DNA from: Leuconostoc rapi
Lineage (GTDB): Bacteria > Bacillota > Bacilli > Lactobacillales > Lactobacillaceae
Assembly (NCBI RefSeq): GCF_016908715.1
Contig: NZ_JAFBEK010000011.1
Location: forward strand, 1-50,884
Reading direction: 5' to 3'
DNA length: 50,884 bases
Shown here piece after piece: positions 13,461 through 21,765 of this stretch (position 1 is the first letter of the stretch; each line of letters opens with the position of its first letter). The translations under genes and the position numbers were made by a program. The notes beneath the pieces are model-generated. The model ran no database searches and was not told the origin of the DNA. It saw only the letters and a program-made list of their open reading frames with translations.

Positions 13461-13553
13461 TTGTGGCGTAATAACCTCAGATAGTATAGAATAAAGAGAG
13501 TTAAATTGGAAGGAAACGTGACAGTTATTTGGGTGTAATAGGCGCAATAACTG
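13461..13553 (+). promoter_or_regulatory. Leader region of uppP: promoter, mini-ORF and hairpin
   Basis: A promoter (TTGTGG 13461, 18 bases, TATAGA 13485) is followed by GGAAGGAAAC and GTG, opening a six-codon ORF (MTVIWV and stop, 13518-13538). CAGTTATT (13522-13529) and AATAACTG (13546-13553) form a hairpin that overlaps this ORF. The real uppP ATG at 13574 has no visible ribosome site. Regulation through the mini-ORF is speculative. Confidence 0.35.
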
Positions 13554-13573
13554 CTCATACAACAATATAGCAC

Positions 13574-14419
13574 ATGCTAGATATATTAAAGTCGATTATT
13601 ATCGGTATCGTAGAAGGTATCACGGAGTTTCTACCCGTATCATCAACAGGGCACATTATCTTGGCAGAAGCCTTGATGGGTATACCAGGTGGCGATGTTT
13701 GGACAAATAGTTTTAAGCCAGTCTTTGATTATGCCATTCAACTTGGTGCCATTTTTGCTGTGATTCAGCTTTATTTTAATCGTTTAAACCCATTCTCATC
13801 ACAAAAAACATCACGAGAACGTTTTCAGACTTGGCGCTTGTGGATCAAAGTTGTTGTCGGTGTTATTCCAGCAGTCATATTTGGCCTTTTGTTTAATGAC
13901 TTCATGGACGCGCATCTCCTTAATTTCTGGGTCGTTTCTGCAATGTTAATTATTTATGGTATTGCGTTTATTTTGATCGAAAACCGACAAAAAAACATTG
14001 CACCTAAAATTACAGATGTTAATAAAATAACATTTAAGTTGGCACTATTTATTGGCTTGTTCCAAGTATTATCGTTAGTTCCTGGTACATCTCGTTCGGG
14101 AGCGACAATCTTAGGCGCTGTTATTTTAGGTGCTTCACGCTTTGTTGCTGCAGAATTTTCGTTCTTCTTGTCTATTCCAATTATGTTCGGCGTCACATTT
14201 TTGAAAGTCGGCTCATTTTTGCTAGACGGTGGTCGATTTACAGGGATGCAAAGTCTTGTATTCCTAGTTGGCTTTATCGTATCATGGCTTGTCGCCTTTT
14301 TCGCAATCAAGGTAATGATGCGTTATATTCAGAACAACGACTTTAAGATATTTGGTTGGTATCGTATTGTTATTGGTATCGTATTCTTGTTACTTGGTGT
14401 CATTGGCGTCGTGAAATAA
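13574..14419 (+). CDS. uppP: Undecaprenyl-diphosphatase (UppP/BacA)
   Basis: This 281-residue integral membrane enzyme removes a phosphate from undecaprenyl diphosphate, recycling the lipid carrier for wall synthesis at the cytoplasmic membrane. The hallmark motif GIVEGITEFLPVSSTGH is at about residues 12-28 with the two catalytic Glu, and the second motif VPGTSRSGATI is at about 171-181. There are about eight membrane segments. Length is normal. High copy can give bacitracin tolerance. It appears to be a single-gene unit with a terminator at 14434-14465. Confidence 0.96.
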   Translation: MLDILKSIIIGIVEGITEFLPVSSTGHIILAEALMGIPGGDVWTNSFKPVFDYAIQLGAIFAVIQLYFNRLNPFSSQKTSRERFQTWRLWIKVVVGVIPAVIFGLLFNDFMDAHLLNFWVVSAMLIIYGIAFILIENRQKNIAPKITDVNKITFKLALFIGLFQVLSLVPGTSRSGATILGAVILGASRFVAAEFSFFLSIPIMFGVTFLKVGSFLLDGGRFTGMQSLVFLVGFIVSWLVAFFAIKVMMRYIQNNDFKIFGWYRIVIGIVFLLLGVIGVVK

Positions 14420-14433
14420 AAATAAGTAGTTAG

Positions 14434-14465
14434 GCACGTAATTATCATAGTGACGTGCTTTTTTT
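14434..14465 (+). terminator. Terminator of uppP
   Basis: GCACGT and ACGTGC pair around 13 bases with further partial pairing inside; seven T follow. Confidence 0.75.
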
Positions 14466-14510
14466 GTGCCAAAAAATTAAAAAGTAAGGTTGAGAGTTTT
14501 AAATAAACCA

Positions 14511-14539
14511 TTGACATTAGAAAATGAGCGTTATATAAT
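14511..14539 (+). promoter_or_regulatory. Consensus promoter of the T-box operon
   Basis: TTGACA (14511-14516) and TATAAT (14534-14539) are both perfect and 17 bases apart. The transcript would start near 14546, just upstream of the T-box leader. Confidence 0.9.
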
Positions 14540-14545
14540 ATTTCC

Positions 14546-14838
14546 AACGTATAACATTGAAAAGATAAGTACCTATTGACATGATTGAATAGAGAGCTAA
14601 CGCTTGGTGAAAGTTAGTATGATGCCAATTGGAAAAATGGTCTTGGAGTTAAAAATGATGTGAGCTTTACTGGTGAAGTAAACGTCATTCGGGTACACCC
14701 GTTACAGTGTCAGAGTATCGAAGGCAACATTTTTCCGTACTTAGTAAGTGTGTATAAGTAATTATATGCAAAAAACGGGTGGTAACGCGATCATGTCGTC
14801 CCGCAGCTTGAGTCATTTCGAGCTGCGGGACTTTTTTG
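14546..14838 (+). promoter_or_regulatory. T-box riboswitch, probably methionine-specific
   Basis: Features are a GA-motif segment AGAGAGC near 14590, the AG-loop hairpin CTAAC..GGTGAAA..GTTAG just after it, and the T-box core GGGTGGTAACGCG at 14777-14789. The terminator arms are GTCCCGCAGCT (14798) and AGCTGCGGGAC (14821) plus a T run. Uncharged tRNA pairing should favour the antiterminator and allow transcription of the operon. An AUG at 14655-14657 is a candidate specifier, and Met T-boxes are known in Lactobacillales, but stem I was not folded with certainty. Confidence 0.9.
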
Positions 14839-14865
14839 TTCTAAAAATGTGAGGAGACAAATAAA

Positions 14866-14937
14866 ATGTCCTGTTTGATGATTAAAACAAGGTTAATTTA
14901 CTTAAAAGGTTTAGGAATAGCCAACGACCGAATGTGA
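14866..14937 (+). CDS. Possible small ORF between T-box and operon
   Basis: A 23-codon ORF starts at ATG 14866 with a good GAGGAG upstream (MSCLMIKTRLIYLKGLGIAN and three more residues). It resembles no known leader peptide. It may be a remnant of a former first gene of the operon, or chance. Confidence 0.25.
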   Translation: MSCLMIKTRLIYLKGLGIANDRM

Positions 14938-14992
14938 CTATTAAAATAAAATCGTTATGTTTCTAATTTATTTATCTTTTTAAGGGGGATAC

Positions 14993-16012
14993 ATGAGTAA
15001 TATAGAAAATACATTTGTAAGCCATAGCAATCAACAGGTACCGGTTGGTTTTTGGTATCATTTCTCAGCAGCTTCTGGGGTTGATCTTGATGCGTTTGCG
15101 GATCCAGAGATTATTGACCGCACGGTCAGTGGCACGCAAAAACTCGTTGACCGTTTATCACCAGATTTTGTTAAATTAATGAGTGATGGTTTATTTCATT
15201 ACCAATTTAATTATCAAGTAAAAAGTGAGCATCGCACAATTTATGATGACTTAGCACCAATAACAGATAATCACCCGTGGCTAAAACAAACGGCAACGTT
15301 GATTGCCAAACAACGCGCAGTAATTGGTCATCGTCAGGGCCTTTACAATATTTTTTCACCGACAACATTACTTAAATGGGCGTTGGTGAAACAAGAAAAT
15401 GGTCAGCATGACAAGGCAAATGCTGATAAAACATTAGCAACTGAAATCTTAAAGAACCCTGATGCGATCAAACAAGCTTTGCAAGTCATTACACAGGATG
15501 TCATTAAACAAGTCCAAACAGCCATTCGGGCTGGTGCAGATGGGATTTACTATAGTACCCAAGTCATTCAAGACCAACGGCTGAATCAAGGAGACTTTGA
15601 AAAGTTCGTGGCCGATACGGATCATCAGGTGTTACAAGCAGCTAATAAGCTATCAGATCTCAATGTTCTACATATTTGTGGTAACGGTGGCGCTAGAAAC
15701 AACGTACATTGGTTCCAAACTTATGAAGCAGCAATTATCAATTGGGCAACGGATATTGAATCAGTATCGCTGCGTGAAGGTAAACGTATTTTTCCGAACA
15801 AAACAGTTTTAGGTGGTTTTGGTAACACAAAGTATGATTTATTGTATCAAGGAACAAAAGCAGACATACAGCAATATGTTCATACACTGATTCAAGAAAC
15901 AGGTCGTGATCATTTAATCATTGGGGCAAATTGTACAGTGCCACGTGACATCGATCTGAACCGTCTACGTTGGGTGTCAGAAGCAGTACAGCAGAAGAAA
16001 GTAAAGGCATAA
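14993..16012 (+). CDS. URO-D superfamily protein (putative methyltransferase), copy A
   Basis: This 339-residue protein has the TIM-barrel layout of the uroporphyrinogen decarboxylase superfamily, which also holds MtaA/CmuA methyltransferases and MetE-like enzymes. Visible landmarks are VPVGFWYHF near the N-terminus, DFVKLMSDGL, NIFSPTTLLKWAL, ADGIYYSTQ, the LHICGN motif and a C-terminal IIGANCTVPRD containing Cys. The haem pathway is absent from the neighbourhood, and the gene lies behind a T-box and before an amino-acid transporter. A role in methionine or methyl-group metabolism is therefore more likely than haem synthesis. TTTAAGGGGGA precedes the ATG. Confidence 0.75.
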   Translation: MSNIENTFVSHSNQQVPVGFWYHFSAASGVDLDAFADPEIIDRTVSGTQKLVDRLSPDFVKLMSDGLFHYQFNYQVKSEHRTIYDDLAPITDNHPWLKQTATLIAKQRAVIGHRQGLYNIFSPTTLLKWALVKQENGQHDKANADKTLATEILKNPDAIKQALQVITQDVIKQVQTAIRAGADGIYYSTQVIQDQRLNQGDFEKFVADTDHQVLQAANKLSDLNVLHICGNGGARNNVHWFQTYEAAIINWATDIESVSLREGKRIFPNKTVLGGFGNTKYDLLYQGTKADIQQYVHTLIQETGRDHLIIGANCTVPRDIDLNRLRWVSEAVQQKKVKA

Positions 16013-16018
16013 TTACAT

Positions 16019-17023
16019 ATGAGTAATCAACAAGCTATATTAACAGAGACAAAAAAAGTTATACCAGTCAGTTTTTGGCGCCATTTTGCCGACGATGAGA
16101 CCGTTGATGCACTAAAACATCCAGAAGAAAATCAGATTAATATTGAAGGGCACAAGGCCTACATTGAAGCGGTACAACCAGATTTTGTTAAATTAATGAG
16201 TGATGGTTACTTTAATTTACCCTTGGATGGTGTGGATAACCCAAAAAATATGGACGATTTGAAAAAGATTCAGGTAATTGCCGATGATGATGATTGGTTA
16301 TTACGACAAGTCGATTTGGTCAAAGCGCAGCGCAAGGTGATCGGTAATCGACAAGCATTTTATAACATTTTTTCGCCGGTGACACTTTTGAAATGGGCTT
16401 TGTTTGATAGTAGTCAAGAATTACCAAAACAAGGAGATGAACGCTTAACACAATTTTTTATTGATTACCCTGATGATATAACACATATATTAGAGGTTAT
16501 TGCACAAGGTGTCATCAAGCAAATTAAGGCTGTTGTAAACGAAGGCGGTGCAGATGGTGTTTACTATAGTACACAAGAGCTTCAAAGTGATCATTATAAC
16601 CACGATCTTTTTGATCATATACAAAAAAAGATCGACTTATCAATCATTGCAGTCATTAACGAAGTGAGTGATGTTAATATTTTACATATTTGTGGCTACA
16701 GTGAGACAAAAAATCATTTGTCATGGTTTACTGATTATGATTTACCCATTGTCAATTGGGCAGTTAAAATTGAAGATGTTTCTTTGCGCGAAGGGCAAGA
16801 TATTTTTAAGGATAAAATCGTTTTGGGCGGTTTTGGTAATAATACACAAGATATTTTGTACCAAGGCAGTCGAGAAGAAATTGAAGCAGAGGTTACGAAT
16901 GTCCTAGCAGATGTTGACACAAGTCGTGTCATTATTGGTGCGGATTGCACCGTACCGCGTGATATTTCAATCGATCACTTGAAATGGGCAATTGACGCTG
17001 TACATCAAGTTGCTATTGTGTAA
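16019..17023 (+). CDS. URO-D superfamily protein (putative methyltransferase), copy B
   Basis: This 334-residue paralogue of the preceding gene starts 6 bases after it. The same landmarks appear in the same order: IPVSFWRHF, DFVKLMSDGYF, NIFSPVTLLKWAL, ADGVYYSTQ, LHICGYS and IIGADCTVPRD. Overall similarity to copy A is moderate, so this is an old duplication or a functional heteromer rather than a recent copy. Both keep the C-terminal Cys. The ribosome site is weak, fitting translational coupling with copy A. Confidence 0.75.
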   Translation: MSNQQAILTETKKVIPVSFWRHFADDETVDALKHPEENQINIEGHKAYIEAVQPDFVKLMSDGYFNLPLDGVDNPKNMDDLKKIQVIADDDDWLLRQVDLVKAQRKVIGNRQAFYNIFSPVTLLKWALFDSSQELPKQGDERLTQFFIDYPDDITHILEVIAQGVIKQIKAVVNEGGADGVYYSTQELQSDHYNHDLFDHIQKKIDLSIIAVINEVSDVNILHICGYSETKNHLSWFTDYDLPIVNWAVKIEDVSLREGQDIFKDKIVLGGFGNNTQDILYQGSREEIEAEVTNVLADVDTSRVIIGADCTVPRDISIDHLKWAIDAVHQVAIV

Positions 17024-17036
17024 TGAGGAGAAGAGA

Positions 17037-17897
17037 ATGGTTAAGAAAAAAGGATTGATTATTGGTGCCGCTGTGGTGGTCGTTGTTGTCGGAGCAGGTG
17101 CAGTCGTTCGTCATTTGAATGCAGATAGTACAAAATCGGCACAAAAGGTGCGAACAATTAATGTGGCGCATACACAGAATTATGTGCCCTATGACTACGC
17201 ACAAAATGGCGTATCTAAAGGCTATGAAGTTGATGTGTTAAAAGCAGTAGATAAACTGTTACCAGATTATAAGTTTAAGTACCATCCAACATCAGACGAA
17301 GATTTACTAGTCGGATTGGATTCTGGCAAGTATGATGTGGGTGTTAAAGGGGCTTGGTGGACCAAAGAACGGGCACAAAAGTACATTTTACCAAAGCAAG
17401 CAGTTGGCGCTTCTATTATAGGAATTACCTATAGGAAAGATGATAATTATAAAACATTTGCTGATTTTGCTAAAAAATCAGGTAAATTGGTACCAATTTC
17501 ACCGCAAAACGGTCAATATGCGGTCGTACAGGATTGGAATAAGGCGCATCCAAACGAAAAAATTAATCTTAAGGCAGCCGATCAATTTACTGTCGGAGAT
17601 GCTTATAACTGGGTACTAGAAGGGCGTTACGATGCTTACTTTGATGTCAAGGTGAATTACCAAAATTCTGTTGCGGCTGCTAACGGCGCTTATCATAAGT
17701 CAGCTGACAAATTAGCTTACACGCCTTATAAGGGCATTAAGACATATCCAATTATTAGCCGTTCAAATAAGGATAATGCGCACTTTGCTAAAGAATATGA
17801 CCAGGCAATTAAAAAGCTTCAAAAGAACGGCACACTGACTAAATTATCACAAAAGTACTTCAAAGAAAATGTTTGGGACTTTGTTGGTGATAAATAA
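17037..17897 (+). CDS. ABC transporter substrate-binding protein, family 3 (amino-acid type)
   Basis: ATG 17037 has GAGGAGAAG upstream and gives 286 residues; the frame runs upstream to 16992 but that overlaps the previous gene. An uncleaved-looking hydrophobic N-terminus (GLIIGAAVVVVVVGAGAVV) lacks a lipobox Cys, so the protein is probably anchored by this segment. The solute-binding fold follows: INVAHTQNYVPYDYAQNG, GYEVDVLKAVDKLLP, GLDSGKYDVGVKGAWWTKER. Ligand is unknown; the T-box context suggests methionine or a methylated sulfur compound. Confidence 0.88.
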   Translation: MVKKKGLIIGAAVVVVVVGAGAVVRHLNADSTKSAQKVRTINVAHTQNYVPYDYAQNGVSKGYEVDVLKAVDKLLPDYKFKYHPTSDEDLLVGLDSGKYDVGVKGAWWTKERAQKYILPKQAVGASIIGITYRKDDNYKTFADFAKKSGKLVPISPQNGQYAVVQDWNKAHPNEKINLKAADQFTVGDAYNWVLEGRYDAYFDVKVNYQNSVAAANGAYHKSADKLAYTPYKGIKTYPIISRSNKDNAHFAKEYDQAIKKLQKNGTLTKLSQKYFKENVWDFVGDK

Positions 17898-17921
17898 CAT
17901 CAACAAAATGAAGGAGTGAAT

Positions 17922-18644
17922 ATGCCGCCATTTAGTTTTAAATTTTTAGTATCTGTTTTTGGTGAAGTCTTACCGTATTTTCCAGTTACTTTGCTTATTA
18001 TTGTCACATCAACTATTTTCAGTACCTTATTAGGTGTACTTATTGCTCGCGGTCAATTAAGTCAATCATCAGTGTGGCGGACATTATCCCAAGGTTATGT
18101 GTTTGTATTACGTTCTACACCACCAATTGTATTATTATTCTTAATTTTTTATGGGTTACCAAAGTTATTGCTATTAACGCTAAATATCAATATCAATGAC
18201 TGGCAAAAATCGATTTTTGTCGTGATTGCCTTATCGTTGTTGTTTGCTTCGAATTTAGCTGAAGTATTTAAATCAGCTTATTTATCTGTTGATGGTGGTC
18301 AGCGTGAAGCGGCATTAATGGTGGGGTTATCAGAATGGCAAGCTTTTTATCGTGTAACATTGCCTCAAACAATTGTGGTTGCGTTACCGAACTTTGCTAA
18401 TACTATCGCTGCATTAATTAAAGATGCCGCGTTAGCTTACGTGATTGGGTTGGTTGATATGATGGGTGCAGGAGATAATTTGATTTCTCGCAACTTTGGT
18501 CATCATTCATTAGAGACGTATCTTGCATTGGCCATCATTTATTGGATTATCTTTGTGGTCGTTGAACAGGGGACAAAATATCTGGAGAAGCGTCTGGGGA
18601 AAAGTCGTGCTATTGCATCAAACCCAGTGGAGGTTACAGCATGA
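17922..18644 (+). CDS. Amino-acid ABC transporter permease (HisM type), first
   Basis: ATG 17922 follows AAGGAG by 5 bases; an in-frame GTG at 17916 lies inside that site and is unlikely. The 240-residue protein has about five membrane segments. The permease family loop is visible (ELRSTPP-like FVLRSTPPIVLLF early; then VDGGQREAALMVGLSEWQAF for contact with the ATPase). It pairs with the next permease gene. Confidence 0.88.
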   Translation: MPPFSFKFLVSVFGEVLPYFPVTLLIIVTSTIFSTLLGVLIARGQLSQSSVWRTLSQGYVFVLRSTPPIVLLFLIFYGLPKLLLLTLNININDWQKSIFVVIALSLLFASNLAEVFKSAYLSVDGGQREAALMVGLSEWQAFYRVTLPQTIVVALPNFANTIAALIKDAALAYVIGLVDMMGAGDNLISRNFGHHSLETYLALAIIYWIIFVVVEQGTKYLEKRLGKSRAIASNPVEVTA

Positions 18645-19360
18645 ATATATCATTTTTAATTCATACTTTTTGGTTAGCAATCAAAGCGATTCCCATGACG
18701 CTCTTAATCACTGGTGCATCTGTATTGATTGGTTTACCATTGGGATTTTTGTTAGCATGGATTAAAATCAAGAAAATTAAGATATTATATCCGTTAACGA
18801 TTATTTACACATCACTCATGCGTGCTACACCGATGGTGTTGCTGATTTTACTATTCTATAGTACATTGCCTAGCCTACTCAACGTTATTTTAAATCGGCA
18901 TTTACATTTGGAAATTAAAATATTTGACGTTAATCCAGCCATTTATGCTATTGCCGTATTTGCGCTCATTGCAGTGGCTAACCTTTCAGAGGTATTTCGA
19001 TCCGCTATTTTGACAGTTGATCCAGGACAACAAGAAGCGGCAGTCATGGTAGGCCTATCACCATTACAAACTTACTATCGCATTATTGTGCCACAGGCAC
19101 TTGTGTCTGCCATTCCTAACATCGGTAATTTGACTTTAAACATTTTAAAAGGGACATCACTTGCTTTCATGATGACCGTTCAGGAAGTCACCGCAGTGGC
19201 TAAGACAGCCGCGGCTTATACGTATGATTACACTGAAGCCTATATTGACATATTTATTGTTTACTTCATTTTAGGCGCCATACTCCAATTGGGATTTAAA
19301 TTTTTGGAACGTTATTTAAGTCGACATAAAGTCCGTGGCACAGCTAGACAAGGAGCATAG
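18641..19360 (+). CDS. Amino-acid ABC transporter permease (HisM type), second
   Basis: This 239-residue protein overlaps the first permease by 4 bases (ATGA). Motifs are SLMRATPMVLLILLFYS and the ATPase-contact loop VDPGQQEAAVMVGLSPLQTY. It has about five membrane segments. With the first permease it would form the heterodimeric channel of a polar amino-acid uptake system. Confidence 0.88.
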   Translation: MNISFLIHTFWLAIKAIPMTLLITGASVLIGLPLGFLLAWIKIKKIKILYPLTIIYTSLMRATPMVLLILLFYSTLPSLLNVILNRHLHLEIKIFDVNPAIYAIAVFALIAVANLSEVFRSAILTVDPGQQEAAVMVGLSPLQTYYRIIVPQALVSAIPNIGNLTLNILKGTSLAFMMTVQEVTAVAKTAAAYTYDYTEAYIDIFIVYFILGAILQLGFKFLERYLSRHKVRGTARQGA

Positions 19361-19361
19361 C

Positions 19362-20159
19362 ATGTTAAAAGTTAAAAATTTTAGAAAAAAGTATCAACAA
19401 CATGAGGTACTAAAAGGCATCGATATTGAGGTTGATAAAGGGGATGTTGTGGCACTACTAGGGCCTTCAGGATCTGGTAAAACAACTTTTTTACGGGGTC
19501 TTGCATTCTTAACGCCAGGTGACTCAGGGCATATTGAATTTGATGATCAAAAAATTGATATTCAAACAGCTACTTCAGAAGAAATCAAACAATTACGTCA
19601 AAAAATGGGATTTGTTTTTCAAAACTTTAATTTGTTTGCTAACAAAACAGCCCTAGAAAACGTTGAAGAGGGCTTAGTTATTGGACGTCACATACCCAAA
19701 GCACAAGCAAAACAAAAAGCGCAGGAAGCCTTGAAAAAAGTTGGGTTATTAGATTTTCAAAACCAATATCCGAGTCAGTTGTCTGGTGGTCAAGCACAAC
19801 GTGTTGGCATCGCTCGAGCAGCTGCGTTGAACCCTGAAATCATTTTATTAGACGAACCAACAAGTGCACTAGATCCAGAGCTTGTAGCAGATGTTTTACA
19901 AGTCATTAAGCAGTTGGCTGATGAAGGCAAAACAATGATTGTTGTGACGCACGAAATGGCCTTTGCCAGAGATGTTGCCGATAAAGTGATATTTATGGAC
20001 AAGGGCTTAGTCGTTGAACAAAATAAACCGATTGAATTTTTTGACCATCCTAAATCACCACGACTCAAGGAATTTTTGAGCCGCATTAGTGCAGCTACAG
20101 TAGCACATAATGGTTTTGAATATGAAAAAGCAACGATTATTGGTAATAAGGAATCTTAA
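19362..20159 (+). CDS. Amino-acid ABC transporter ATP-binding protein
   Basis: ATG 19362 with CAAGGAG upstream gives 265 residues; the ORF extends upstream into the permease gene. All motifs are intact: Walker A GPSGSGKTT, Q-loop FVFQNFNLF, signature LSGGQAQRVGIARA, Walker B IILLDEPTSALD and the switch His in VVTHEM. It is typical of GlnQ/HisP-type ATPases. It is the last gene of the T-box operon; a terminator follows at 20183. Confidence 0.92.
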   Translation: MLKVKNFRKKYQQHEVLKGIDIEVDKGDVVALLGPSGSGKTTFLRGLAFLTPGDSGHIEFDDQKIDIQTATSEEIKQLRQKMGFVFQNFNLFANKTALENVEEGLVIGRHIPKAQAKQKAQEALKKVGLLDFQNQYPSQLSGGQAQRVGIARAAALNPEIILLDEPTSALDPELVADVLQVIKQLADEGKTMIVVTHEMAFARDVADKVIFMDKGLVVEQNKPIEFFDHPKSPRLKEFLSRISAATVAHNGFEYEKATIIGNKES

Positions 20160-20182
20160 TAGAAGCTAAATGTTAAATATAT

Positions 20183-20229
20183 AAAAGCCGCATGGTATTA
20201 GAAATTTAATTCTAAACCATGCGGCTTTT
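20183..20229. terminator. Bidirectional terminator
   Basis: AAAAGCCGCATGGT and ACCATGCGGCTTTT pair around a partly complementary loop. It ends the T-box operon and the convergent nnrE gene. Confidence 0.9.
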
Positions 20230-20245
20230 ATGAAGCATTTTGTGT

Positions 20246-20923
20246 TTATGATGTTGCAACTGAAGGGGTGTTCTCTTTGTCTGGTAATGAGAAGGTAAAA
20301 TCTTGCGGTGTCAATAAACCGATATCCTTAACAATGACATTTCCTGAAAGATAGCCGCCAACGCGCTGCGTTAAACCGACTTTGTTATAACCAAATGTGA
20401 CAGTTGTGTGTGCTTTTAGGGCAGCACCACGCACCTCACCTGTTGTTGCATCAATACCAGTGGGGGTGTCAACAGCAATGACTGTTTTCTCAATATGATT
20501 GGCCGCTTTAATCATTTTTTGTAGACCTTCTGGTAGTAGGTTATTTAAACCAGTACCGAAGATGGCATCAATAATTAGTGTTGCCTCGTTGAAATCGCTT
20601 TTTTCAGCACGAACAAGGCCGTATTTTTCAATAATGTCTAGCTGGCGCTTCACACTGTCCTTAGCGCGTGTGACATTACCAACAAATTGTAGCGAAACAT
20701 TAAATCCTTGTGCATATAATAGTCTTGAAATTGCGACACCATCAGCGCCGTTATTACCTAAACCAGCTAGGACAAGGATGTGGTCTAAATTAAAGTGTCC
20801 AGCACCAATCACATCAATGACAGACATAGCTGCCCGTTCAATGAGTACGTCTTGTGGCATGCCGATTGTTTCGACCGTATAATTATCAATATTTTGCATT
20901 TCAGTAGCAGTTACAAGTTGCAT
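20246..20923 (-). CDS. nnrE: NAD(P)H-hydrate epimerase (YjeF N-domain)
   Basis: The protein repairs damaged NAD(P)H by interconverting the R and S hydrates for a partner dehydratase. From ATG 20923 it has 225 residues; an upstream TTG (20944) or GTG in the same frame is possible. Motifs are VTATEMQNID, the phosphate-binding loop VLAGLGNNGADGVAISRLL, IIDAIFGTGL and AVDTPTGIDATTGEV. Only the epimerase domain is present; the dehydratase (NnrD) must be encoded elsewhere. Confidence 0.9.
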   Translation of the reverse strand: MQLVTATEMQNIDNYTVETIGMPQDVLIERAAMSVIDVIGAGHFNLDHILVLAGLGNNGADGVAISRLLYAQGFNVSLQFVGNVTRAKDSVKRQLDIIEKYGLVRAEKSDFNEATLIIDAIFGTGLNNLLPEGLQKMIKAANHIEKTVIAVDTPTGIDATTGEVRGAALKAHTTVTFGYNKVGLTQRVGGYLSGNVIVKDIGLLTPQDFTFSLPDKENTPSVATS

Positions 20924-21058
20924 TTGAGTCACTTTTCTTTCCAATTCTTAGTCTTATTATACAGGATAATAGTGGAAATAGGGGTGAGTTTTACGGAATT
21001 TATCAATGTTCGGGTCTATATTTGTTACAATATTAAATAACCATTTTGGAGGTGTGAT

Positions 21059-21682
21059 ATGAAACACTTAGATTATAGTCAACAAGAAGACTGGCGCGAA
21101 GTTGGCGATACATTACGACAGTCACCAATTGCTATTAAAAGTCAACAGGTAAAAGACGATACACAATCAGATTTAATAACGCATTTTAGCGGTCAAACGT
21201 TATTTGAAGATCGTGTGGTTGGTGAACAATTTTTAGTATCTGGTACACTAGAAATTGCTGGCGAAACTTGGACGCTCGAACGTTTCCACTTTCATGACGG
21301 TGCAGAGCATCTCATTGATGATGTGCGACATGACACTGAAATTCATTTTGTTTATCATCGTGATGATCGGATTTTAGTACTGGCAGTATTTGGAGATGTT
21401 GCAACATCAGCAAGTGATACACATATTCCAGAGGTGTTTTCAGAAACAGTCGATGCCCAAATATTAGCTAATTGGTTACCGACAGATCAGTCATATTATC
21501 GATACGTCGGGTCATTGACGACCCCGCCACTTGGTGAAAATGTCACATGGGTGATTTTTTCGCATCCTATTGCAATTAGTGCAGATGATTTATCGGTGAT
21601 ACATCAGCATTATCCTCATAATTATCGCGATGTACAGGATATTGCAGGTCGAGACGTCATATCTGTTCATTTATCAAAATGA
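21059..21682 (+). CDS. Alpha-class carbonic anhydrase
   Basis: This 207-residue protein interconverts carbon dioxide and bicarbonate. Zinc ligands are visible as HFH in ERFHFHDGAEHLID and the third His in EIHFVYH. RQSPIAI is the conserved early motif, and GSLTTPPLGENVTW near residue 150 is the substrate-pocket loop. Most bacterial alpha enzymes are exported; this one starts MKHLDYSQQEDW with no signal peptide, so it should be cytosolic. GGAGGTG precedes the ATG. A small terminator follows. Confidence 0.92.
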   Translation: MKHLDYSQQEDWREVGDTLRQSPIAIKSQQVKDDTQSDLITHFSGQTLFEDRVVGEQFLVSGTLEIAGETWTLERFHFHDGAEHLIDDVRHDTEIHFVYHRDDRILVLAVFGDVATSASDTHIPEVFSETVDAQILANWLPTDQSYYRYVGSLTTPPLGENVTWVIFSHPIAISADDLSVIHQHYPHNYRDVQDIAGRDVISVHLSK

Positions 21683-21703
21683 TTGATGATTTTGATAAAT
21701 AGT

Positions 21704-21728
21704 GAGCTGATAGAATCAGCTTTTTTAT
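21704..21728 (+). terminator. Terminator of the carbonic anhydrase gene
   Basis: AGCTGA and TCAGCT pair around 5 bases, followed by TTTTTTAT. The in-frame ATG at 21727, in the T run, is therefore not a likely start for the next gene. Confidence 0.65.
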
Positions 21729-21765
21729 GTTGCTCAATGCTGCTATATCAGGTAAACTAAAGATT

